From NCBI GenBank assembly GCA_009746045.1, contig RPFO01000154.1, positions 4,416,637 to 4,480,636 of the forward strand: DNA of 64,000 bases. The letters are read 5' to 3'. This DNA comes from Mesostigma viride (Eukaryota > Streptophyta > Mesostigmatophyceae > Mesostigmatales > Mesostigmataceae). The position numbers and the translations under genes were made by a program. Each line of letters begins with the position of its first letter. Position 1 is the stretch's first letter. The notes under the pieces were generated by a model. The model ran no database searches. It saw only the letters and a list, made by a program, of their open reading frames with translations, and was not told the DNA's origin. Shown here in pieces: positions 1 through 15,261 of this stretch.

Positions 1-3000
1 AAAGAGTGTGGTAACGAATCCAGAAAGACTACGGTAACGAATCCAGAAAGACTACGGTAACGAATCCAGAAAGAGTGTGGTAACGGATCCAGAAAGACTA
101 CGGGTAACGGATCCAGAAAGAGTGTGGTAACGAATCCAGAAAGACTGAGGTAACGAATCCAGAAAGACTGTGGTAACGGATCCAGAAAGACTGTGGTAAC
201 GGATCCAGAAAGACTGTGGTAACGGATCCAGAAAGACTGTGGTAACGAATCCAGAAAGACTGTGGTAACGGATCCAGAAAGACTGTGGTAACGGATCCAG
301 AAAGACTGTGGTAACGAATCCAGAAAGACTGTGGTAACGGATCCAGAAAGACTGTGGTAACGGATCCAGAAAGACTGTGGCAACGGATCCAGAAAGACTG
401 TGGTAACGAATCCAGAAAGACTGTGGTAACGGATCCAGAAAGAGTGTGGTAACGAATCCAGAAAGACTACGGTAACGAATCCAGAAAGACTACGGGTAAC
501 GGATCCAGAAAGACTGTGGTAACGGATCCAGAAAGACTGTGGTAACGAATCCAGAAAGACTGTGATAACGAATCCAGAAAGACTACGGTAACGAATCCAG
601 AAAGGCTGTGGTAACGAATCCAGAAAGACAGTGGTAACGGATCCAGAAAGACTACGGTAACGAATCCAGAAAGACTGAGGTAACGAATCCAGAAAGACTG
701 TGGTAACGGATCCAGAAAGAGTGTGGTAACGAATCCAGAAAGACTACGGTAACGAATCCAGAAAGACTACGGGTAACGGATCCAGAAAGACTGTGGTAAC
801 GGATCCAGAAAGACTGTGGTAACGAATCCAGAAAGACTGTGGTAACGAATCCAGAAAGACTACGGGTAACGAATCCAGAAAGACTGAGGTAACGGATCCA
901 GAAAGACAGTGGTAACGGATCCAGAAAGACTGTGGTAACGGATCCAGAAAGACTGTGGTAACGAATCCAGAAAGACTGTGGTAACGGATCCAGAAAGACT
1001 GTGGCAACGAGTCCAGAAAGAGTGTGGTAACGAATCCAGAAAGACTACGGTAACGAATCCAGAAAGACTACGGTAACGGATCCAGAAAGACTACGGGTAA
1101 CGGATCCAGAAAGACTACGGTAACGAATCCAGAAAGACTACGGGTAACGGATCCAGAAAGACTGTGGTAACGAATCCGGAAAGACTACGGTAACGAATCC
1201 AGAAAGACTACGGTAACGGATCCAGAAAGACTACGGGTAACGGATCCAGAAAGAGTGTGGTAACGAATCCAGAAAAACTACGGGTAACGGATCCAGAAAG
1301 ACTGTGGTAACGGATCCAGAAAGACTACGGGTAACGGATCCAGAAAGACTGTGGTAACGAGTCCAGAAAGACTGTGGTAACGAATCCAGAAAGACTGTGG
1401 CAACGAGTCCAGAAAGAGTGTGGTAACGAGTCCAGAAAGAGTGTGGTAACGGATCCAGAAAGACTGTGGTAACGGATCCAGAAAGACTACGGTAACGAAT
1501 CCAGAAAGACTACGGTAACGGATCCAGAAAGACTGTGGTAACGAGTCCAGAAAGACTGTGGCAACGAGTCCAGAAAGAGTGTGGTAACGAATCCAGAAAG
1601 ACTACGGGTAACGAATCCAGAAAAACTACGGGTAACGGATCCAGAAAGACTACGGGTAACGGATCCAGAAAGACTACGGGTAACGGATCCAGAAAGAGTG
1701 TGGTAACGAATCCAGAAAGACTACGGTAACGAATCCAGAAAGACTACGGTAACGGATCCAGAAAGACTACGGGTAACGGATCCAGAAAGACTACGGTAAC
1801 GAATCCAGAAAGACTACGGGTAACGAATCCAGAAAAACTGTGGTAACGAATCCAGAAAGACTACGGTAACGAATCCAGAAACACTGTGGTAACGAATCCA
1901 GAAAGACTGTGATAACGAATCCAGAAAGACAGTGGTAACGAATCCAGAAAAACTGTGGTAACGAATCCAGAAAGACTGTGGTAACGAATCCAGAAAGACT
2001 ACGGTAACGAATCCAGAAAGACTACGGTAACGAATCCAGAAAGACTACGGGTAACGAATCCAGAAAGACTGTGGTAACGAATCCAGAAAGACTACGGTAA
2101 CGAATCCAGAAAGACTACGGGTAACGGATCCAGAAAAACTGTGGTAACGAATCCAGAAAGACTACGGTAACGGATCCAGAAAGACTACGGGTAACGGATC
2201 CAGAAAGACTGAGGTAACGGATCCAGAAAGACTGTGGTAACGGATCCAGAAAGACTGTGATAACGAATCCAGAAAGACAGTGGTAACGGATCCAGAAAGA
2301 CTGTGGTAACGGATCCAGAAAGACTGTGGTAACGAATCCAGAAAGACTGTGGTAACGGATCCAGAAAGACTGTGATAACGGATCCAGAAAGACTGTGGTA
2401 ACGGATCCAGAAAGACTGTGATAACGAATCCAGAAAGACTACGGTAACGGATCCAGAAAGACTGTGATAACGAATCCAGAAAGACTGTGGTAACGGATCC
2501 AGAAAGACTACGGTAACGAATCCAGAAAGAGTGTGGTAACGAATCCAGAAAGACAGTGGTAACGGATCCAGAAAGACTGTGGTAACGGATCCAGAAAGAC
2601 TGTGGTAACGAATCCAGAAAGACTGTGATAACGAGTCCAGAAAGACTACGGTAACGGATCCAGAAAGACTGTGATAACGAATCCAGAAAGACTGTGGTAA
2701 CGGATCCAGAAAGACTGTGGTAACGGATCCAGAAAGACTGTGATAACGAATCCAGAAAGACTACGGTAACGGATCCAGAAAGACTACGGTAACGGATCCA
2801 GAAAGACTGAGGTAACGAATCCAGAAAGACTGTGATAACGAATCCAGAAAGACTGTGGTAACGGATCCAGAAAGACTGAGGTAACGGATCCAGAAAGACT
2901 GTGGTAACGAATCCAGAAAGACTGTGGTAACGGATCCAGAAAGACTGTGGTAACGGATCCAGAAAGACTACGGTAACGAATCCAGAAAGAGTGTGGTAAC

Positions 3001-6000
3001 GAATCCAGAAAGACAGTGGTAACGGATCCAGAAAGACTGTGATAACGAATCCAGAAAGACTGTGATAACGGATCCAGAAAGACTGTGGTAACGAGTCCAG
3101 AAAGACTACGGTAACGAATCCAGAAAGAGTGTGGTAACGAATCCAGAAAGACTGTGGTAACGGATCCAGAAAGACTGTGGTAACGGATCCAGAAAGACTA
3201 CGGTAACGAATCCAGAAAGAGTGTGGTAACGAATCCAGAAAGACTGTGGTAACGGATCCAGAAAGACTGTGGTAACGGATCCAGAAAGACTGTGATAACG
3301 GATCCAGAAAGACTGTGGTAACGAGTCCAGAAAGAGTGTGGTAACGAATCCAGAAAGACTGTGGTAACGGATCCAGAAAGACTGTGATAACGAATCCAGA
3401 AAGAGTGTGGTAACGGATCCAGAAAGACTGTGGTAACGGATCCAGAAAGACTGTGGTAACGAATCCAGAAAGACAGTGGTAACGGATCCAGAAAGACTGT
3501 GGTAACGGATCCAGAAAGACAGCGGTAACGAATCCAGAAAGACTACGGTAACGGATCCAGAAAGACTGTGGTAACCAATCCAGAAAGACTGTGATAACGA
3601 ATCCAGAAAGACTGTGGTAACGAATCCAGAAAGACTGTGGTAACGGATCCAGAAAGACTGTGGTAACGGATCCAGAAAGACTACGGTAACGAATCCAGAA
3701 AGAGTGTGGTAACGAATCCAGAAAGACAGTGGTAACGGATCCAGAAAGACTGTGATAACGAATCCAGAAAGACAGTGGTAACGGATCCAGAAAGACTGTG
3801 GTAACGGATCCAGAAAGACTGTGATAACGGATCCAGAAAGACTGTGGTAACGAGTCCAGAAAGAGTGTGGTAACGAATCCAGAAAGACTGTGGTAACGGA
3901 TCCAGAAAGACTGTGATAACGAATCCAGAAAGAGTGTGGTAACGGATCCAGAAAGACTGTGGTAACGGATCCAGAAAGACTGTGGTAACGAATCCAGAAA
4001 GACAGTGGTAACGGATCCAGAAAGACTGTGGTAACGGATCCAGAAAGACTGTGGTAACGAATCCAGAAAGACTGTGATAACGGATCCAGAAAGACTACGG
4101 GTAACGGATCCAGAAAGACTGTGGTAACGGATCCAGAAAGACTGTGGTAACGAATCCAGAAAGACTACGGTAACGGATCCAGAAAGACTGTGGTAACGGA
4201 TCCAGAAAGACTACGGGTAACGGATCCAGAAAGACTGTGGTAACGGATCCAGAAAGACTACGGTAACGGATCCAGAAAGAGTGTGGTAACGGATCCAGAA
4301 AGACTGTGGTAACGAATCCAGAAAGACTGTGGTAACGAGTCCAGAAAGAGTGTGGTAACGGATCCAGAAAGACTGTGGCAACGGATCCAGAAAGACTGTG
4401 GCAACGAATCCAGAAAGACTGTGATAACCAATCCAGAAAGACTGTGGTAACGGATCCAGAAAGACTACGGGTAACGGATCCAGAAAGACTACGGTAACGA
4501 ATCCAGAAAGACTGTGATAACGAATCCAGAAAGACAGTGGTAACGAATCCAGAAAAACTGTGGTAACGAATCCAGAAAGACTACGGGTAACGGATCCAGA
4601 AAGACTACGGGTAACGGATCCAGAAAGACTGAGGTAACGAATCCAGAAAGACTACGGTAACGAGTCCAGAAAGACTGTGGTAACGAATCCAGAAAGACTA
4701 CGGGTAACGGATCCAGAAAGACTACGGGTAACGGATCCAGAAAGACTGAGGTAACGAATCCAGAAAGACTACGGTAACGAGTCCAGAAAGACTACGGTAA
4801 CGAATCCAGAAAGACTGAGGTAACGAATCCAGAAAGACTACGGTAACGAGTCCAGAAAGACTGTGGTAACGAATCCAGAAAGACTGAGGTAACGGATCCA
4901 GAAAGACTGTGATAACGAATCCAGAAAGACTGTGGTAACGAATCCAGAAAGACTACGGTAACGAATCCAGAAAGACTGTGGCAACGAATCCAGAAAGACT
5001 GTGGTAACGAATCCAGAAAGACTACGGTAACGAATCCAGAAAGACTGTGATAACGAATCCAGAAAGACAGTGATAACGAATCCAGAAAGACTGTGGTAAC
5101 GAGTCCAGAAAGACTGTGGTAACGAGTCCAGAAAGACTGTGGTAACGAATCCAGAAAGAGTGTGGTAACGAGTCCAGAAAGACTGTGGTAACGAATCCAG
5201 AAAGACTGTGGTAACGAATCCAGAAAGACTGTGGCAACGAGTCCAGAAAGACTACGGTAACGAGTCCAGAAAGACTGTGGTAACGGATCCAGAAAGACTA
5301 CGGGTAACGGATCCAGAAAGACTGAGGTAACGAATCCAGAAAGACTACGGTAACGAGTCCAGAAAGACTACGGTAACGAATCCAGAAAGACTGAGGTAAC
5401 GAATCCAGAAAGACTACGGTAACGAGTCCAGAAAGACTGTGGTAACGAATCCAGAAAGACAGTGATAACGAATCCAGAAAGACAGTGGTAACGGATCCAG
5501 AAAGACTGTGGTAACGAATCCAGAAAGACAGTGGTAACGGATCCAGAAAGACTGTGGTAACGGATCCAGAAAGACTGTGGTAACGGATCCAGAAAGACTG
5601 TGGTAACGAATCCAGAAAGACTGTGGTAACGGATCCAGAAAGACTGTGGTAACGGATCCAGAAAGACTGTGGTAACGGATCCAGAAAGACTGTGGTAACG
5701 AATCCAGAAAGACTGTGGTAACGGATCCAGAAAGACAGTGGTAACGGATCCAGAAAGACTGTGGTAACGAATCCAGAAAGACAGTGGTAACGGATCCAGA
5801 AAGACTGAGGTAACGAATCCAGAAAGACAGTGGTAACGGATCCAGAAAGACTACGGTAACGAATCCAGAAAGACTACGGGTAACGAATCCAGAAAGACTA
5901 CGGGTAACGAATCCAGAAAGACTGTGGTAACGGATCCAGAAAGACTGTGGTAACGGATCCAGAAAGACTGAGGTAACGGATCCAGAAAGACTGTGGTAAC

Positions 6001-9000
6001 GGATCCAGAAAGACTGTGGTAACGGATCCAGAAAGACTGTGTCAACGGATCCAGAAAGACTGTGATAACGGATCCAGAAAGACTGTGGTAACGAATCCAG
6101 AAAGACTGTGGTAACGGATCCAGAAAGACTGTGGTAACGGATCCAGAAAGACTGTGGTAACGGATCCAGAAAGACTGTGGTAACGGATCCAGAAAGACTG
6201 TGGTAACGAATCCAGAAAGACTGTGGTAACGAATCCAGAAAGACTACGGGTAACGGATCCAGAAAGACTGTGGCAACGAGTCCAGAAAGACTGTGGCAAC
6301 GAGTCCAGAAAGACAGTGGTAACGGATCCAGAAAGACTGTGGTAACGGATCCAGAAAGACTGTGATAACGAATCCAGAAAGACTGTGATAACGGATCCAG
6401 AAAGACTGTGATAACGGATCCAGAAAGAGTGTGGTAACGGATCCAGAAAGACTGTGGTAACGAATCCAGAAAGACTGTGGTAACGAGTCCAGAAAGACTG
6501 TGGTAACGAGTCCAGAAAGACTGTGGTAACGAATCCAGAAAGAGTGTGGTAACGAATCCAGAAAGACTGTGGTAACGGATCCAGAAAGACAGTGATAACG
6601 AATCCAGAAAGACTGTGGTAACGAGTCCAGAAAGACTGTGGTAACGAGTCCAGAAAGACTGTGGTAACGAATCCAGAAAGACTGTGGTAACGAGTCCAGA
6701 AAGACTGTGGTAACGAATCCAGAAAGACTGTGGTAACGAATCCAGAAAGACTGTGGCAACGAGTCCAGAAAGACTACGGTAACGAGTCCAGAAAGACTGT
6801 GGTAACGAATCCAGAAAGACAGTGATAACGAATCCAGAAAGACAGTGGTAACGGATCCAGAAAGACTGAGGTAACGAATCCAGAAAGACTACGGGTAACG
6901 GATCCAGAAAGAGTGTGGTAACGAATCCAGAAAGACTACGGGTAACGGATCCAGAAAGAGTGTGGTAACGAGTCCAGAAAGACTACGGTAACGAGTCCAG
7001 AAAGACTGTGGTAACGAATCCAGAAAGACTGTGGTAACGAATCCAGAAAGGCTGTGGCAACGAGTCCAGAAAGACTGTGATAACGAATCCAGAAAGACTG
7101 TGGTAACGAATCCAGAAAAACTGTGGTAACGAATCCAGAAAGACTACGGTAACGGATCCAGAAAGACTGTGGTAACCAATCCAGAAAGACTGTGATAACG
7201 AATCCAGAAAGACTACGGTAACGAATCCAGAAAGACTGTGGTAACGAATCCAGAAAGACTGTGGTAACGAATCCAGAAAGGCTGTGGCAACGAGTCCAGA
7301 AAGACTGTGATAACGAATCCAGAAAGACTACGGGTAACGAATCCAGAAAAACTGTGGTAACGAATCCAGAAAGACAGCGGTAACGGATCCAGAAAGACTG
7401 TGGTAACCAATCCAGAAAGACTGTGGTAACGAATCCAGAAAGACTGTGGTAACGAGTCCAGAAAGACTGTGGCAACGAATCCAGAAAGACTACGGGTAAC
7501 GAATCCAGAAAGACTACGGTAACGAATCCAGAAAGACTGTGGTAACGAGTCCAGAAAGAGTGTGGTAACGAATCCAGAAAGACTGTGGTAACCAATCCAG
7601 AAAGACTGTGATAACGGATCCAGAAAGACAGCGGTAACGGATCCAGAAAGACAGTGGTAACGAGTCCAGAAAGACTGTGGTAACGAATCCAGAAAGACTG
7701 TGGTAACGAATCCAGAAAGAGTGTGGTAACGAATCCAGAAAAACTGTGGTAACGAGTCCAGAAAGACTACGGTAACGAATCCAGAAAGAGTGTGGTAACG
7801 AATCCAGAAAGACTGTGGTAACGAATCCAGAAAGACTACGGTAACGAATCCAGAAAGACTGTGGTAACCAATCCAGAAAGACTGTGGTAACGAATCCAGA
7901 AAGACTACGGTAACGAATCCAGAAAGACTACGGGTAACGGATCCAGAAAGAGTGTGGTAACGAATCCGAAAGGACTACGGTAACGAATCCAGAAAGACTA
8001 CGGGTAACGGATCCAGAAAGACTGTGGTAACGGATCCAGAAAGACTGTGGTAACGAATCCAGAAAGACTACGGTAACGAATCCAGAAAGAGTGTGGTAAC
8101 GGATCCAGAAAGACTGTGATAACGGATCCAGAAAGACTACGGTACGGATCAGAAAAGACTACCGGTAACGAATCCAGAAAGACTACGGGTAACGGATCCA
8201 GAAAGACTGTGGTAACGGATCCAGAAAGACTGTGATAACGAATCCAGAAAGAGTGTGGTAACGGATCCAGAAAGACTGTGGCAACGAATCCAGAAAGACT
8301 GTGATAACGGATCCAGAAAGACTACGGGTAACGGATCCAGAAAGACTGTGGTAACGAATCCAGGAAGACTGTGGTAACGAATCCAGAAAGACTGTGATAA
8401 CGGATCCAGAAAGAGTGTGGTAACGGATCCAGAAAGACTACGGGTAACGGATCCAGAAAGACTGTGGTAACGAATCCAGAAAGACTGTGGTAACGAATCC
8501 AGAAAGAGTGTGGTAACGGATCCAGAAAGACTGTGATAACGGATCCAGAAAGACTACGGGTAACGGATCCAGAAAGACTGTGGTAACGAATCCAGAAAGA
8601 CTGTGATAACGAATCCAGAAAGACTACGGTAACGGATCCAGAAAGACTGTGGTAACGAATCCAGAAAGACTGTGGCAACGAGTCCAGAAAGACTACGGTA
8701 ACGAATCCAGAAAGACTGTGGTAACGGATCCAGAAAGACTGTGATAACGGATCCAGAAAGACTGTGGTAACGGATCCAGAAAGACTGTGGTAACGAATCC
8801 AGAAAGACTGTGGTAACGGATCCAGAAAGAGTGTGGTAACGGATCCAGAAAGACAGTGGTAACGGATCCAGAAAGAGTGTGGTAACGAATCCAGAAAGAC
8901 TGTGATAACGAATCCAGAAAGACTACGGGTAACGGATCCAGAAAGACTGTGGTAACGGATCCAAAAGACCTGTGATAACGAATCCAGAAGAGTGTGGTTA

Positions 9001-12000
9001 ACGATCCCAGAAAGAACTGTGGCACGAATCCAGAAAGACTGTGATAACGGATCCAGAAAGACTACGGGTAACGGATCCAGAAAGACTGTGGTAACGAATC
9101 ACGAAAGACTGTTTGATAACGAATCCAGAAAGACTACGGTAACGGATCCAGAAAGACTGTGGTACGAATCCAGAAAGACTGTGGCATACGAGTCAGAAAG
9201 ACTACTGGTAACGAATCCAGAAAACACTGTGTAACGGATCCAGAAAGACTGTGATAACGGATCCAGAAAGGACTTGTTGGTAACGGTATCCAAAGACTTG
9301 GTAACGAAATCAGAGGAAAGGGAAAAACCTGGTGTAACGGATCAAAGACTTGTGGTAACGATCCAGAAAGACTACGGGTAACGAGTCCAGAAAGACTACG
9401 GGTAACGGATCCAGAAAGACTGTTGGTAACGAATCCAGAAGGACTACGGTAAACCGAATCAGAAAAGAGTGTGGTAACGGATCCAGAAAGCTACGGTAAC
9501 GGATCCTCAGACAGACTGTGGTAACGAATTCCAGAAAGACTGTGGTAACGGATCCAGAAAGACTGTGAAACGAATCCAGAAAGACTGTGATAACGAATCC
9601 AGGAAGACGTGGGTAACGGATCAGAAAGGACTGTGATAACGAATCCAGAAAGAGGTGTGGTAACGGATCCCAGAAAGACGTGGTAACGAATCCAGAAAGA
9701 CTGGGTAACTGGATCCAGAAAACTGTGGCAACGAATCCGAAGGACAGCAGGTAACGAATCCAGAAAGACTACGGGTAATCGGATCAGAAAGACTGTGGCA
9801 ACGAATCCAGAAAGGACTGTGATAAACGAATCCCAGAAGATAGGAACATCCAGAGATGGGAACGGCAATCCAAGAAAGACTAGTGGTAACGGATCCGAGA
9901 CCAGGAACGTCAGAAAGATGTGGTAACGAATCAGAAGACTTACGGTAACGAATCCCAGAAAGACTACGGGTAACGGATCCAGAAAGACTGTGGTAACGGA
10001 TCCAGAAAGGGACTGTGATAACCGAATCCAGAAAGACAAGTGGGTAACGATCCAGAAAGACTTGTGATAAGAATCCAGAAAGAGTGTTGGTAACGGACTC
10101 CAGAAAGACAGTGGAACGAATCCAGAAAGACTGTGAGTAACGAATCCAGAAAGACTGTGGCAAACGAATTCCAGGAAAAGACAGATGGTAACGAATCCAG
10201 AAAGACTACGGGTAACGGCATCCAAAAGACTGTGTAACGAATCCAGATAAGACTACGGTAGACGAATCCAGAAAGACTACGGGTAACGGATCCAGAAAGA
10301 CTACGGAGTAACGAATCCAGAAACGACTACGGGATAATCGAATCAGAAAGAGTGTGTAACGAATCCAGAAAGGACTGTTGAATACGTCAGAAAGACAGTA
10401 TAACGGATCCAAGAAGACAGTGGTAACGGATCCAGAAAGACTGTGGTAACGAATCCCAGAAAGACTGTGATAACGAATCCAGAAAGACATGGTAAACGGA
10501 TCCAGAAGACTGTGATAACGATCCAGAAAGCAGTGTAACGGATCCAGAAAGACTGTGGGGTAACGAATCCAGAAAGACTACGGTAACGAATCCAGAAAGG
10601 ACTGTGGCATAGACGAATCCAGAAAGATGTAGGTAACGAATCCAGAAAGACTGTGGCAAACGAATCCAGAAAGACTGTGCAAACGAAGTCCAGAAAGGGA
10701 CTACCCCGGTAACGAATCCCAGAAAGAACTGTGATAACGGATCCAGAAAGACTGTGATAACGAATTCCAGAAAGACTGGTGGTAACGAAATCCAAGAAAG
10801 AGTTGCTGGTAACGGATCCCAGAAAGGAACACCGGTAAACGGATCCTAAAGACTGAAGGAACGGGATCCCAGAAAGAGTGTGGGTAACGGATCCAGAAAG
10901 ACTGTGTAACGGATCCCAGAATAGATGTGGTAACGGGATCCAGAAAGACTGTGGGTAACGAATCCAGAAAGACTGTGATAACATCCAGAAAGACTACGGG
11001 GCTAAGAATTCGCAGAAAGACTGTGTAACGAAATCCAGAAAAGACTACGGGTAACGATTGCAGAAAGACTACGGTAAACGATCCAGAAAGACTGGGTAAC
11101 GATATCCAGAAAGACTAGTAACGGATCCAGACAAGACTGTGATTAACGAATCCAGAAAGACTGTGGTAACGGATCCAGAAAGGACTGTTGGTCGAACCAG
11201 AAAGACTCGCGAATCCGAAAGACTTAGGTAACGAATCCCAGAAAGACTGTTGGTAACGGATCCAGAAGACTGTGGTTAACTGGATCCAGAAAGACTGTGG
11301 TAACGAATCCAGAAAGACTATCGTAACGAATCCAAGAGACTGTGCGTAACGATCCAGAAAGACTGTGGTAAACGGATCCAGAAAGACTACGGGTAACGGA
11401 ATACCAGATAAGACTACGGTAACCGGATCCAGAGGACTGTGGTAACGGATCCAGAAAGACTGTGGTAACGACAAAGACTGTCATCAGAAAGACCTACGGG
11501 TAACGACCAAAAGACTGTGGCTAACGAATCCAGAAAGACTGTGGCTAACGAATCAGAAAGAACTGTGGCACGGAATCCAGAAGACTGTGATACGGAATCA
11601 GAAAGACGTGGTATACGAATCCAGAAAGACTAACGGTAACGAATCCAGATGACTGTGGCAACGAATCCAGAAGACTGTGGTAACGAATCCAGAAAGACTA
11701 CGGTATAAACGAATCCAGAAAGACTGTGATAACGAATCCAGAAAGACTACGGTAACGAGTCCAGAAAGACTGTGGTAACGGATCCAGAAAGACTGTGATA
11801 ACGAATCCAGAAAGACTGTGGCAACGAATCCAAAAAGACTGTGGTAACGAATCCAGAAAGACTACGGTAACGGATCCAGAAAGACTACGGGTAACGAATC
11901 CAGAAAGACTGTGGTAACGAATCCAGAAAGACTGTGGTAACGGATCCAGAAAGACAGCGGTAACGGATCCAGAAAGACAGTGGTAACGGATCCAGAAAGA

Positions 12001-15000
12001 CTGTGGTAACGGATCCAGAAAGACTGTGGCAACGAATCCAGAAAGACTGTGATAACGAATCCAGAAAGACAGTGGTAACGGATCCAGAAAGACTACGGTA
12101 ACGAATCCAGAAAGACTGTGGTAACGAATCCAGAAAGACTGTGGTAACGAATCCAGAAAGACTGTGGCAACGAGTCCAGAAAGACTGTGGTAACGGATCC
12201 AGAAAGACTACGGTAACGAGTCCAGAAAGACTGTGGTAACGGATCCAGAAAGACTGTGGTAACGAATCCAGAAAGACTGTGATAACGAATCCAGAAAGAC
12301 TGTGGTAACGGATCCAGAAAGACTGTGATAACGAATCCAGAAAGACAGTGGTAACGGATCCAGAAAGACTACGGTAACGAATCCAGAAAGACTGTGGTAA
12401 CGAATCAGAAAGACTGTCGGTACACGAATCCAGAAAGACTGTGGTAACGATCCAGAAAGACTGTGATAACGAATCCAGAAAGACGTGGTAACGGATCCGA
12501 AAGAACTACAGGTAACGAATCCAGAAGACTGTGGTAACGAATCCAGAAAGACTGTGGTAACGAATCCAGAAAGAGTGTGGTAACGGATCCAGAAAGACTA
12601 CGGTAACGGATCCAGAAAGACTACGGGTAACGAATCCAGAAAGACTGTGATAACGAATCCAGAAAGACTGTGGTAACGGATCCAGAAAGACTGTGATAAC
12701 GAATCCAGAAAGACAGTGGTAACGGAATCCAGAAAGACTACGGTAACGAATCCAGAAGACTGTGGTAACGAATCCAGAAAGATGTGGTAACGATCCAGAA
12801 AGACCTGTGCAACGAATCCAGAAAGACTGTGATAACGGATCCAGAAAGACTGTGGTAACGAATCCGAAAAGACTACGGTAACGAATCCAGAAAGACTGTG
12901 GCAACGAATCCAGAAAGACTGTGGTAACGAATCCAGAAAGACTACGGTAACGAATCCAGAAAGACTGTGATAACGAATCCAGAAAGACTACGGTAACGAG
13001 TCCAGAAAGACTGTGGTAACGGATCCAGAAAGACTGTGATAACGAATCCAGAAAGACTGTGGCAACGAATCCAAAAAGACTGTGGTAACGAATCCAGAAA
13101 GACTACGGGTAACGGATCCAGAAAGAGTGTGGTAACGAATCCAGAAAGACTACGGTAACGAATCCAGAAAGACTGAGGTAACGGATCCAGAAAGACTGTG
13201 ATAACGAATCCAGAAAGACTGTGGCAACGAATCCAGAAAGACTGTGATAACGAATCCAGAAAGACTGTGGCAACGAGTCCAGAAAGACTGTGATAACGAA
13301 TCCAGGAAGACTGTGGCAACGAATCCAGAAAGACTGTGATAACGAATCCAGAAAGACTGTGGTAACGAATCCAGAAAGACTGTGGTAACGAATCCAGAAA
13401 GACTGTGGTAACGAATCCAGAAAGACTACGGGTAACGAATCCAGAAAGACTGTGGTAACGAGTCCAGAAAGACTGTGGCAACGAGTCCAGAAAGACTGTG
13501 GCAACGAGTCCAGAAAGACTGTGGCAACGAGTCCAGAAAGACTGTGGTAACGGATCCAGAAAGACTGTGGTAACGAATCCAGAAAGACTACGGTAACGAG
13601 TCCAGAAAGACTGTGGTAACGAATCCAGAAAGACTGTGGCAACGAGTCCAGAAAGACTGTGATAACGAATCCAGGAAGACTGTGGTAACGAATCCAGAAA
13701 GACTGTGATAACGAATCCAGAAAGACTGTGGTAACGGATCCAGAAAGACAGTGGCAACGAGTCCAGAAAGACTGTGGTAACGGATCCAGAAAGACTACGG
13801 TAACGGATCCAGAAAGACTACGGTAACGAATCCAGAAAGACAGTGGTAACGAATCCAGAAAGACTGTGGTAACGGATCCAGAAAGACTGTGATAACGGAT
13901 CCAGAAAGACTGTGGTAACGGATCCAGAAAGACTGTGATAACGAATCCAGAAAGACTGTGATAACGAATCCAGAAAGACTGTGGTAACGAATCCAGAAAG
14001 ACTGTGGTAACGAATCCAGAAAGACTGTGGCAACGAGTCCAGAAAGACTGTGGCAACGAGTCCAGAAAGAGTGTGGTAACGAGTCCAGAAAGACTGTGGT
14101 AACGAATCCAGAAAGACTGTGGTAACGGATCCAGAAAGACAGCGGTAACGGATCCAGAAAGACTGTGATAACGAATCCAGAAAGACAGTGGTAACGGATC
14201 CAGAAAGACTGTGGTAACGAATCCAGAAAGACTGTGGTAACGGATCCAGAAAGACTGTGATAACGGATCCAGAAAGACTGTGGTAACGAATCCAGAAAGA
14301 CTACGGTAACGAATCCAGAAAGACTGTGGCAACGAGTCCAGAAAGACTGTGATAACGAGTCCAGAAAGACTGTGGCAACGAATCCAGAAAGACTGTGATA
14401 ACGAATCCAGAAAGACTGTGATAACGAATCCAGGAAGACTGTGGTAACGAGTCCAGAAAGACTGTGGCAACGAATCCAGAAAGACTGTGATAACGAATCC
14501 AGAAAGACTGTGGCAACGAGTCCAGAAAGACTGTGATAACGAATCCAGGAAGACTGTGGTAACGAATCCAGAAAGACTGTGATAACGAATCCAGAAAGAC
14601 TGTGGTAACGAATCCAGAAAGACTGTGGCAACGAGTCCAGAAAGACTGTGATAACGAATCCAGGAAGACTGTGGTAACGAATCCAGAAAGACTGTGATAA
14701 CGAATCCAGAAAGACTGTGGTAACGAATCCAGAAAGACTGTGGTAACGAATCCAGAAAGACTGTGGCAACGAGTCCAGAAAGACTGTGGCAACGAGTCCA
14801 GAAAGAGTGTGGTAACGAGTCCAGAAAGACTGTGGTAACGAATCCAGAAAGACTGTGGCAACGGATCCAGAAAGACTGTGGTAACGAGTCCAGAAAGACT
14901 GTGGCAACGAGTCCAGAAAGACTGTGGTAACGAATCCAGAAAGACTGTGGTAACGAATCCAGAAAGACTGTGATAACGAATCCAGAAAGAGTGTGGTAAC

Positions 15001-15261
15001 GAGTCCAGAAAGACTGTGATAACGAATCCAGAAAGACTGTGATAACGAATCCAGAAAGACTGTGGTAACGAATCCAGGAAGACTGTGGTAACGAATCCAG
15101 AAAGACTGTGGCAACGAGTCCAGAAAGAGTGTGGTAACGAGTCCAGAAAGACTGTGGTAACGAATCCAGAAAGACTGTGGCAACGAATCCAGAAAGACTA
15201 CGGTAACGAGTCCAGAAAGACTGTGGTAACGAATCCAGGAAGACTACGGGTAACGGATCCT
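1..15261. repeat. 23/24-bp satellite array
   Basis: The whole stretch is a tandem array of a 23-bp unit, roughly GTAACGRATCCAGAAAGACT followed by GTG or ACG. Units ending ACTACGGG are 24 bp. The two variable positions are AAT/GAT/AGT before CCAG, and the last bases (CTGTG, CTACG, GTGTG, CAGTG, CTGAG, CTGTGA). About half of the units carry GGATCC. There are roughly 650 units and the array continues past the left edge. It ends sharply at GGATCCTTTCTAAGG. On the minus strand 23 bp rotates through all three frames, so long peptide-like open frames arise with a 23-residue period. I see no gene in it. Confidence 0.97.
8950..11700. repeat. Indel-rich segment inside the 23-bp satellite
   Basis: Units here carry frequent one- or two-base insertions and deletions scattered at random, for example doubled or missing bases in CCAG, AAAG and GTAACG. 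The units on both sides, about 1-7.9 kb and 13-15.2 kb, are almost indel-free and differ mainly by substitution. Smaller patches of the same kind occur near 8,140, 12,400-12,520 and 12,700-12,870. This pattern fits uncorrected long-read consensus better than biological decay, but decay cannot be excluded. Confidence 0.75.

Noticed and set aside
13103-15183. 455- and 462-codon minus-strand frames in the satellite
   Set aside because: Pure consequence of a stop-poor 23-bp unit; no start context, composition or domain.
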